A stretch of 5,906 bases of DNA from the NCBI GenBank assembly GCA_030613915.1, contig JAUWKY010000169.1:1-5906 (forward strand). The letters run 5' to 3'. Under the pieces are notes generated by a model, which worked only from the letters and a program-made list of their open reading frames with translations, had not been told where the DNA came from and did not search any database. Below are positions 1-4,533 of this stretch, one piece after another. Position 1 is the stretch's first letter; every line of letters begins with the position of its first letter. Source of the stretch: Syntrophobacterales bacterium. Lineage in GTDB: Bacteria > Desulfobacterota > Syntrophobacteria > BM002. The position numbers and the translations under genes were made by a program.

Positions 1-155
1 AAAACCCAAATAACAAACAAATAACAATGAACGAAATTCAAAATTCCAAACCTCCATATCATCTTAAAAAAAGAGAACCCCAAATATGTTTGGGTAAATG
101 ATTATTGGAATTTGAGATTTATTTGTAATTTGGTGCTTGGGGTTTGGGATTTCAG
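1..155. repeat. AT-rich imperfect inverted repeat upstream of mqnD
   Basis: The left part (about 1-52) is rich in CCCAAA, ACAAATAA and CAAAATTCCAA words. The right part (about 104-152) carries their complements, TTGGAATTTGAG, TTTATTTGT and GGGTTTGGGATTT, so the two halves form an imperfect inverted repeat with small gaps. The style, short ATTTG/AATTTGG words in tandem and mirrored, resembles the dispersed intergenic repeats common in Desulfobacterota and some other environmental genomes. I see no coding frame in it. It may continue past the left edge of the window. Calling it a multicopy family is inference, because only one clear copy is visible here. Confidence 0.5.
79..94. repeat. CCCAAA/TTTGGG hairpin at the centre of the repeat
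   Basis: CCCAAA (79-84) and TTTGGG (89-94) are perfect complements around a TATG loop. The hairpin sits between the two halves of the larger inverted repeat. No T-tract follows, so it does not look like an intrinsic terminator. Confidence 0.55.
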
Positions 156-174
156 ATCTTAGTACACTTTAGCT

Positions 175-209
175 CATTTTAGGTATTTTCTATTTAGACA
201 TTTTAGGTA
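175..209 (+). repeat. Tandem CATTTTAGGTA repeat containing the mqnD ribosome binding site
   Basis: The 11-mer CATTTTAGGTA occurs at 175-185 and again at 199-209, one exact copy 24 bp after the other. The second copy supplies AGGTAG (205-210), which lies 7 nt before the mqnD ATG and is the best Shine-Dalgarno candidate. The first copy is too far upstream to serve that start. It may be a small duplication or a regulator half-site pair. Confidence 0.5.
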
Positions 210-217
210 GTACTTCC

Positions 218-1054
218 ATGAATACCTTTAGACTTGGATTCTCCCCTTGTCCCAACGACACCTTTATTTTCGGGGCACTGGCCACCGGCAAACTTGATGT
301 TGCCAACTGCACTTTGGAGATCATCCACCAAGATGTGGAGACCCTGAATAACCTTGCCAGGGACGGTATCCTAGACTTCACCAAGATTTCGGTCCACGCC
401 TTCGGACTGGTGGCAGAAGACTATGCTTTACTTCACACCGGGGCCGCCCTGGGTAGGGGTTGTGGTCCCCTGGTGGTCGCTCGCGAACCCAGAAACATGG
501 ATAGCCTCCGCCACGAGGCCATCGCTATTCCAGGCAAGCTAACTACTGCCAACCTGCTGCTCCAGCTCTACGGGGAAGGTTTTTCCCGATTACGACCCAT
601 GTCCTACGAGAATATCATGCCCAGCTTGCAGCAGGGCGAGTTTGCCGCTGGTGTGATCATTCATGAAGGCCGTTTCACCTATCCCAACTATGGACTTCAT
701 GCCGTACTGGATCTCGGCGCTTGGTGGGAAGAGACCCAAAATCTGCCCGTGCCTCTGGGGGCAATTCTTGTTCGACGAGACCTTGGGCCCGATGTTGCAG
801 AGGCTGTAGACGACGGTATTCGCCGCAGTCTTCTTTTCGCCCGAAAAAATCCAGAAAAGGTATGGCCCTATATCAAAATGCACGCCCAGGAGATGGACGA
901 TTCCGTCATCCGCCAGCACATCGACCTCTATGTGAATGACTATTCTCTGGAACTTGGTGAGGAGGGAAGTCTGGCTATCAGAAGACTGTTGGAGCTCGCC
1001 CACCAACGTGGGTTGCTACCCTCCTTGCCTGCAAGTCTTTTTCTCGGTGAATGA
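218..1054 (+). CDS. mqnD: 1,4-dihydroxy-6-naphthoate synthase (MqnD)
   Basis: MqnD is the lyase of the futalosine route to menaquinone. It converts cyclic dehypoxanthine futalosine to 1,4-dihydroxy-6-naphthoate in the cytoplasm. The 278-residue length is normal for the family. The hallmark SPCPNDTFIFGAL opens the protein (residues 9-21). KISVHAFGL (56-64) and the glycine-rich GAALGRGCGPL (75-85) match the ligand-binding lobe. IIHEGRFTY (147-155) carries the conserved active-site histidine, His149 here. These motifs separate it from the related MqnA. The ATG at 218 has AGGTAG 7 nt upstream, and the N-terminus begins just before the first conserved strand. The frame is intact and ends at TGA. 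No other mqn genes are in the window, so the pathway must be completed elsewhere. The downstream gene follows after 89 bp and might be co-transcribed. Confidence 0.94.
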   Translation: MNTFRLGFSPCPNDTFIFGALATGKLDVANCTLEIIHQDVETLNNLARDGILDFTKISVHAFGLVAEDYALLHTGAALGRGCGPLVVAREPRNMDSLRHEAIAIPGKLTTANLLLQLYGEGFSRLRPMSYENIMPSLQQGEFAAGVIIHEGRFTYPNYGLHAVLDLGAWWEETQNLPVPLGAILVRRDLGPDVAEAVDDGIRRSLLFARKNPEKVWPYIKMHAQEMDDSVIRQHIDLYVNDYSLELGEEGSLAIRRLLELAHQRGLLPSLPASLFLGE

Positions 1055-1120
1055 TCACGAGTTGGTTGATCATTGGTCATTTATGATTTGGCATTTCGCA
1101 TTTATCATTGTTCATTTTTG
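1050..1120. repeat. Inverted repeat over the mqnD stop codon plus ATTTG/CATT-rich repeat stretch
   Basis: AATGATCA (1050-1057) and TGATCATT (1067-1074) are perfect 8-bp arms around a 9-nt loop. The left arm includes the mqnD stop codon. The following bases (about 1071-1118) are a run of GGTCATTTATG, ATTTGGCATTTCGCATTTA and TTGTTCATTTTT words, similar in style to the repeat at 1-155. The stem is AT-rich and not followed directly by a T-tract, so it is at best a weak terminator. Confidence 0.4.
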
Positions 1121-1143
1121 ATGAATAAGGTAAAAGGACAACC

Positions 1144-2283
1144 ATGAAAACACAGTCTCTTGAATTGAACGCAACCTATTTCCCCTATACCTTCTTGGAG
1201 GAAAACGATTTAAAACGGTTGATTTTCTACTTCGACACTATTCACTTACTTCAGATTTTTCCTGATTTCGAGCCTGGCCTGCCCGACCTGCTGCGCTCCT
1301 CTCAAATGGTGCAGCCGTTTCAGCCTGTAACTGAAACCTCCCTCTTAGAAACCATCGGACAAGCACACCAAACCTATCAGCAACTTGGCAGCGTCCATCA
1401 AAATGGCGGCCTGCTTCAGTTGCTGAGGACCTTTGCTCTTCAGGAAGATTTTGAAGATTCGAGAACTGGTCTGGTTGCCAAAATCAGACAGGCTCACCCC
1501 CGGCTGGCTCCAGAAGTGGCTGAGTTAGTCAACGATGGAGTCTTCCTGCTCCTTGCGCATCAACTGGACCATGACCATCTCGAGCTGGGTCTGCACATGG
1601 AGCGAATCCGTGGACTGGAAGCGAAGCTCCATGAGGAGGCGGGAATTGCTACAGATGAAGAGAGTGACGGTGTGGCCATGAGATCGCCTTTGCTGGAGGA
1701 ATCAGATACCCCAAGAACTCAATATGCGTATGAAAGACTCCGGGCCTGGACTCGCCTCTATTGCTCCCAGGAGCAAGCCGGTCCCCTTCTGCCTCTTACC
1801 ACCAGTGCAGAAGTTCTGGCTGAAATTACAGAACGACTGCCGTCTCAGTTATCCGCTGTCGCCGAAGGAATGCCAGTAATGGGTCCTGAACAACAATGTT
1901 TATCAGTCCTCCCTGATCCGCAACAGCTTTCTCTGGAAGAGATTGTGGAATTCAGACAATCAGTAAGTCGCGAGTCCTTTATGGATAAGTGGCGGGAGTC
2001 TGTTACTGTCGCAGTGAACCGCTTGCAACAGGAAACAGTGAAAGAAGAGCTGTGGCAGGAATTACAGCAACTTGTTCAGAAAGCTGCTGATGCATTCCAA
2101 GAGCACTGGCCAGTTCCAGAGAAACCTACCCGTTACCTGCGGCTGGAGTTGGCCTGCTACCCCAAGGTTCCGCCGGAACGTGCTTTCTCTCTCGCAACTG
2201 GTCTAGAGCCAGTCGCAAGAGAGCCATATACCTCTGAGACCGTAAATGGTGTCAGCCTGTTACTCTCCCCAGCAGATCTTTAG
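1144..2283 (+). CDS. Uncharacterised soluble, acidic, mostly helical protein (379 aa)
   Basis: I do not recognise this family. The ATG at 1144 is well supported, with AAAAGGA (1132-1138) 5 nt upstream. There is no signal peptide, membrane segment, Cys cluster, P-loop or other catalytic motif, so it is probably cytoplasmic. Residues 11-50 (TYFPYTFLEE onward) look like a compact alpha/beta start with a hydrophobic strand near IFYFDTIHLLQIF. Residues about 65-165 read as helices, with a charged helix at 151-165. A probably disordered acidic linker follows (about 168-192). A second helical block at 193-235 contains YERLRAWTRLY. A long Gln/Glu-rich helix spans about 283-320 and could be a coiled coil. 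The last 50 residues turn to beta/loop character. Composition and codon use look native and the frame is intact, so it is a real gene. It lies 89 bp after mqnD on the same strand, which hints at a shared transcript but gives no function. Confidence 0.85.
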   Translation: MKTQSLELNATYFPYTFLEENDLKRLIFYFDTIHLLQIFPDFEPGLPDLLRSSQMVQPFQPVTETSLLETIGQAHQTYQQLGSVHQNGGLLQLLRTFALQEDFEDSRTGLVAKIRQAHPRLAPEVAELVNDGVFLLLAHQLDHDHLELGLHMERIRGLEAKLHEEAGIATDEESDGVAMRSPLLEESDTPRTQYAYERLRAWTRLYCSQEQAGPLLPLTTSAEVLAEITERLPSQLSAVAEGMPVMGPEQQCLSVLPDPQQLSLEEIVEFRQSVSRESFMDKWRESVTVAVNRLQQETVKEELWQELQQLVQKAADAFQEHWPVPEKPTRYLRLELACYPKVPPERAFSLATGLEPVAREPYTSETVNGVSLLLSPADL

Positions 2284-2343
2284 CCCGGAGAAAAGGACGG
2301 TCATCTCTATGATCGCAGTAACCATTTGGTGAATAATGCGGAC

Positions 2344-2356
2344 TAGGACTGTCCTA
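2344..2356. repeat. 13-bp palindrome in the convergent gap before the dnaA stop
   Basis: TAGGAC (2344-2349) and GTCCTA (2351-2356) are perfect complements around a single T. The site lies in the 75-bp gap between two convergent genes, 3 bp from the dnaA stop codon. One central base is too little for an RNA hairpin loop without opening the stem, so it looks more like a protein site or a chance palindrome than a terminator. No clear intrinsic terminator for either gene is visible in 2284-2358. Confidence 0.35.
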
Positions 2357-2358
2357 TA

Positions 2359-3720
2359 TTAGGTCGCATAGCGGGAAGTGCTAGAGGAAGGATTTTCGAG
2401 CTGCTGCCCGAGGAACTCAACCTGGCTACGCACACCGCTCTTTTGTTGAATTTGCCGGGAGATGTTATCCACAGCATGAATCACCGTGGCGTGGGACCGA
2501 TTGAAGGCCCGACCAATGCATTCTAAAGTCTCGTCGGTGTACTTGCGACAGAAGTACATGCCCAGATTACGTGGATAGACCACGCCTTTCTTGCGTGAAT
2601 TTGACTTCAGGGCTTCAACCGAAACCTTGAAGTATTGACAGACAACTTGTTGCACTTGTTCTATATTTATGGCCTCCCGGCTGTCGCAAACCGTTTCCAG
2701 GACCTCGTGTGCCAGTCTGAGGTCGATAGGTTTTTCCAAAAGCGAAGACTTGGCGACGATACCAATGACACAACTCTCCAACTGTCGCACATCGCGAGTG
2801 ATATGGGTGGCCAATATTTCGGCCACGTCCGACGGAAGCAGAATCCCCTCGTTGTCCGCCTTCTTTTCAAGAATCTTGAGTCTCGTTTGAAAATCCGGGG
2901 GTTCGATGTGGGTGACCATGCCAGCGGTCAATCGAGATTGGAGCTTGCTCTTCAGCTTCGGGATATCTCTCGGAAATTGGGTCCCGGTGAATATGACCCG
3001 CTTATTCACACGGCTGAGGGCATCGAGAGTGTAAGCTAGTTCCGCCTGTGTCTTTTCTTTGCCACTGAGAAATTGTATTTCCTCTAAGAGTAGGACATCA
3101 CAATTATTGCGATATCTTTCCTTGAATCCTTCCATGCGACGCTGTTTGATGGCGCCAACCATCTCATTGGTGAACTCCTCAGCAGTGAGGTAGCAAACGC
3201 GAGTACCACTATTATGGGTAAGGATATGGTTGCCAATAGCATGCGAAAGATGACTCTTGCCCAACCCAGTATCTGCCAACAAATAGAGGGAACTACCCAG
3301 GCCGCTATCACCATTGGCGAGGGCCAAGGACGCAGAGAACGCAAAGCTGTTCCCAGAGCCCACCACGAATTGATCAAAGGTGAATCTCCGATTCAGACGG
3401 CACATGTGTCCGTTCTCTTGCGGAGGGAGGGGTAGCGGCAACTGGCTGGAATCTTCCTTGTCCTGTGGTGATCTGCGAGGTGCGGCGGCCAATCGAAGAT
3501 GGATCTCCTCAGCAGTACCACCATGCCGTTCCCAATTTCTCTTGATTTCAGGGAAGTAGTTCTCCCGGACCCAGTTGAGAAAAAACCGATTGGGACAAGC
3601 TAAAGAAATCTTACCTTCGCGAGAGATCACCAGTTCAATGGGATCAATCCACATCTTAAAACAGTTACTGGAGATTATATCTTGCAAATCGTCCTTCGTC
3701 CGTCTCCAGATATCCTCCAT
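2359..3720 (-). CDS. dnaA: Chromosomal replication initiator protein DnaA, divergent form
   Basis: DnaA is the AAA+ ATPase that binds DnaA boxes, melts the origin and loads the helicase. The 453-residue length is typical. Domain I spans about 1-75. A short proline-rich linker follows (80-110). The AAA+ core (112-345) opens with RRFTFDQFVVGSGN, and domain IV runs from about 346 to 453. Walker A is ADTGLGKS (149-156, Lys155), with Ala where the first Gly is usual. Walker B is VLLLEEIQF (209-217), with EE replacing the usual DD. The initiator-specific helix (EEFTNEMVGAIKQRRMEGF), arginine finger (Arg263 in LQSRL) and sensor II (Arg312 in VRQLE) are kept. Sensor I reads TGT (245-247). The domain IV signature is FNRSHATVIHA, versus FGGRDHTTVLHA in E. 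coli: one residue shorter, with Asp to Ser and Thr to Ala. The ATG has GAGGTG 5 nt upstream. dnaN does not follow. It could be the main initiator or a lineage-specific paralogue. Confidence 0.93.
   Translation of the reverse strand: MEDIWRRTKDDLQDIISSNCFKMWIDPIELVISREGKISLACPNRFFLNWVRENYFPEIKRNWERHGGTAEEIHLRLAAAPRRSPQDKEDSSQLPLPLPPQENGHMCRLNRRFTFDQFVVGSGNSFAFSASLALANGDSGLGSSLYLLADTGLGKSHLSHAIGNHILTHNSGTRVCYLTAEEFTNEMVGAIKQRRMEGFKERYRNNCDVLLLEEIQFLSGKEKTQAELAYTLDALSRVNKRVIFTGTQFPRDIPKLKSKLQSRLTAGMVTHIEPPDFQTRLKILEKKADNEGILLPSDVAEILATHITRDVRQLESCVIGIVAKSSLLEKPIDLRLAHEVLETVCDSREAINIEQVQQVVCQYFKVSVEALKSNSRKKGVVYPRNLGMYFCRKYTDETLECIGRAFNRSHATVIHAVDNISRQIQQKSGVRSQVEFLGQQLENPSSSTSRYAT
2465..2473 (+). 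promoter_or_regulatory. Consensus DnaA box inside the dnaA coding region
   Basis: TTATCCACA is an exact match to the classical DnaA box and the only exact copy I found in the window. It overlaps codons for Ala416 to Asn419 in domain IV, so protein coding may explain it. It lies about 1.25 kb from the dnaA start, far from any promoter. Confidence 0.3.
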
Positions 3721-3725
3721 GCAAA

Positions 3726-3731
3726 CACCTC
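3726..3731 (-). promoter_or_regulatory. dnaA ribosome binding site
   Basis: On the minus strand GAGGTG lies 5 nt before the dnaA ATG (complement of 3718-3720). It supports this start. No competing start with a similar site is visible just up- or downstream. Confidence 0.7.
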
Positions 3732-3945
3732 TATAGCTATCTACCGCGGTCTGTGGTCAACCCAGCGGTCTCAGGGACGAAAAAGCACTTCAGACTTACG
3801 GGGAGCAATGTCACGGAAATAGGAGCCCTCTTGCGCCTCGTCCGCACTATGATTTAAAATAGTCTTACCTCTTTTCGTTGTTCGGGTTCCGTCCGGTTGG
3901 TTCAGTCGGGAGCGGAAAACCAGAGAAATGCTTCGACCATTATAA

Positions 3946-4047
3946 GGTGCGTCTCCGGAACTATTGGAATTATCGATTTCGACTTGGTTGGAAAGGCAGC
4001 AGTTAGATTATTTGTTCCTTGTTCCGGCTGAGATACGGAGACGTACC
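3946..4047. repeat. Long inverted repeat (12-bp arms) upstream of dnaA
   Basis: Bases 3946-3957 (GGTGCGTCTCCG) pair with 4036-4047 (CGGAGACGTACC). Eleven of 12 positions are Watson-Crick, and the other is G-T (3949/4044), a wobble pair if the plus strand is the RNA. Inside, GAAC (3958-3961) can pair with GTTC (4021-4024), and GGAA (3966-3969) with TTCC (4015-4018), giving a bulged extended stem. The enclosed loop is AT-rich. It could be a structured RNA, a dnaA leader element, an origin cruciform or the relic of a miniature inverted-repeat element. No known RNA family is recognised. Confidence 0.45.
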
Positions 4048-4062
4048 AGCACATGGCGTAGT

Positions 4063-4091
4063 TTTGTAATCCATCCGCATTCCAATGTCAA
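4063..4091 (-). promoter_or_regulatory. Candidate sigma-70 type promoter for dnaA
   Basis: On the minus strand TTGACA (complement of 4086-4091) is a perfect -35, followed after 17 bp by TACAAA (complement of 4063-4068), a 4/6 match to the -10. The start would be near 4056, which gives dnaA a leader of about 335 nt whose first bases enter the inverted repeat at 3946-4047. A TATAAT on the same strand (complement of 3939-3944) lacks a convincing -35. Confidence 0.3.
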
Positions 4092-4127
4092 ACTCCATAT
4101 AACCGCATTTTACTCTAAACGGGCCTC

Positions 4128-4141
4128 AGTTGTTAACAACT
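4128..4141. promoter_or_regulatory. 14-bp perfect palindrome AGTTGTTAACAACT
   Basis: AGTTGTT is followed directly by its complement AACAACT, a perfect even palindrome suited to a dimeric regulator. It lies 408 bp upstream of the dnaA start. The half-site TTAACAACT recurs at 4484-4492, just before the ddl -10, with the flank TAAATT in one place and TATAATT in the other. The shared half-site suggests one factor may act at both. Confidence 0.4.
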
Positions 4142-4201
4142 AAATTTCACCAAGATTTCCGGAGCTTGCTCGAGTATGTCCTGATAAAGGTGCGAGAATA
4201 G

Positions 4202-4276
4202 GAATTTTTTCCGTTTTTGTCAAAATACTGCTGATATTCAAGGGTTTACGCCTGGATTTTTTCGAATTTTTCCGTT
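4202..4276 (+). repeat. T-rich direct repeats; candidate unwinding element
   Basis: GAATTTTTTCCGTT (4202-4215) recurs as GAATTTTTCCGTT (4264-4276, one T fewer), and a partial copy GGATTTTTTCG lies at 4254-4264. The last copy runs straight into TTATCAACA (4275-4283). AT-rich direct repeats beside an initiator site fit a duplex-unwinding element, but T-runs of this kind can also arise by chance in AT-rich DNA. Confidence 0.38.
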
Positions 4277-4283
4277 ATCAACA
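4275..4283 (+). promoter_or_regulatory. DnaA-box-like 9-mer TTATCAACA
   Basis: TTATCAACA differs from the classical TTATCCACA at one base and is the closest match in the dnaA-ddl gap. It directly follows the T-rich direct repeats. Immediately downstream, ATTGATGAT forms a short inverted partner (ATCAA, two bases, TTGAT). Confidence 0.4.
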
Positions 4284-4290
4284 TTGATGA

Positions 4291-4342
4291 TCTTCTGATT
4301 TCTCCTATTTCCTCCTTTTTTGCCCCTTCACTTTTTTTTCTC
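4291..4342 (+). other. Pyrimidine-rich tract
   Basis: Of these 52 bases, 47 are C or T on the plus strand, including runs of six and eight T. No coding or terminator structure explains it. Polypyrimidine tracts can adopt unusual DNA forms, or provide the single strand that an initiator grips next to its boxes. Its place in the candidate origin makes the latter plausible but unproven. Confidence 0.45.
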
Positions 4343-4368
4343 ACCAGCCTCCATTTGCTCGTTGAATT

Positions 4369-4383
4369 CAAAATCAGATTTTG
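4369..4383. promoter_or_regulatory. 15-bp palindrome CAAAATC-A-GATTTTG
   Basis: Perfect 7-bp arms surround a single central A. It lies about 165 bp upstream of the ddl start and is operator-like in size and symmetry. The binding factor is unknown. Confidence 0.35.
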
Positions 4384-4427
4384 CCAATATACTTAAGACA
4401 TTTCAGTCCACCATCCAGATTGACGAT

Positions 4428-4475
4428 ATATCAACAGTGCGGTCCATCGAGCGAGTAGAGCTTATATTATCAAGA
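4428..4475 (+). promoter_or_regulatory. Two further TTATCAACA-like 9-mers
   Basis: ATATCAACA (4428-4436) and TTATCAAGA (4467-4475) each differ by one base from TTATCAACA at 4275, in the same orientation. Each is two mismatches from the classical DnaA box. Spaced over about 200 bp, the three could be weak initiator sites. The AT-rich background raises the chance rate. Confidence 0.3.
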
Positions 4476-4491
4476 CCTTACCATTAACAAC

Positions 4492-4516
4492 TATAATTAA
4501 TGCAGGATGACCTGCA
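4492..4516 (+). promoter_or_regulatory. ddl -10 element and start-site hairpin
   Basis: TATAAT (4492-4497) is a perfect -10. The best -35 is a poor TTATCA (4467-4472) at 19-bp spacing. Transcription would start near 4504, inside the perfect inverted repeat TGCAGG (4501-4506), loop ATGA, CCTGCA (4511-4516). A repeat placed on the start site could be an operator or a 5' hairpin just before the ribosome binding site AGGAG (4522-4526). Confidence 0.42.
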
Positions 4517-4533
4517 GGAACAGGAGAGCAACC

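Larger units (their letters stand above)
3721..4533. other. Gene-free divergent region between dnaA and ddl; candidate oriC
   Basis: This 813-bp stretch has no credible coding frame on either strand. It separates the divergent 5' ends of dnaA and ddl, a typical position for a bacterial origin. The dnaA-proximal half (3721-4180) is of moderate GC and holds a long inverted repeat. The ddl-proximal half (about 4200-4500) is strongly AT-rich, with T-runs, a pyrimidine-rich strand and several TTATCAACA-like 9-mers. No classical TTATCCACA is present. The nearest is TTATCAACA, one mismatch away. The origin call rests on location, AT-rich structure and degenerate boxes. The alternative is a large regulatory spacer with two promoters. 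A cumulative GC-skew minimum at this point would settle it. Confidence 0.42.

Noticed and set aside
590..1006. Minus-strand open frame inside mqnD
   Set aside because: It is fully covered by the well-supported mqnD and its translation resembles no family. It is a shadow of the real frame.
2284..2358. Intrinsic terminator between the convergent genes
   Set aside because: The only palindrome has a one-base centre and no following T-tract on either strand.
2635..3039. Plus-strand open frame inside dnaA
   Set aside because: It is antisense to conserved DnaA codons, has no ribosome site and no recognisable protein character.
3735..3760. TTGACC-based promoter close to the dnaA start (minus strand)
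   Set aside because: No -10 occurs at 16-18 bp. The nearest TATA-like word would put the start on the ribosome site.
3752..3760. TGTGGTCAA as a DnaA box near the dnaA start
   Set aside because: It has two mismatches in the core relative to TGTGGATAA and no neighbours of the same type.
4507..4533. Upstream ATG extending ddl by nine residues
   Set aside because: It sits in the loop of the 4501-4516 hairpin, has no ribosome site at proper spacing and adds non-conserved residues. The ATG at 4534 has AGGAG at 7 nt and matches the family start.
3721..4533. Known small RNA (6S, SRP or tmRNA) or tRNA in the gap
   Set aside because: I looked for their conserved cores and saw none. Only an unclassified inverted repeat remains.
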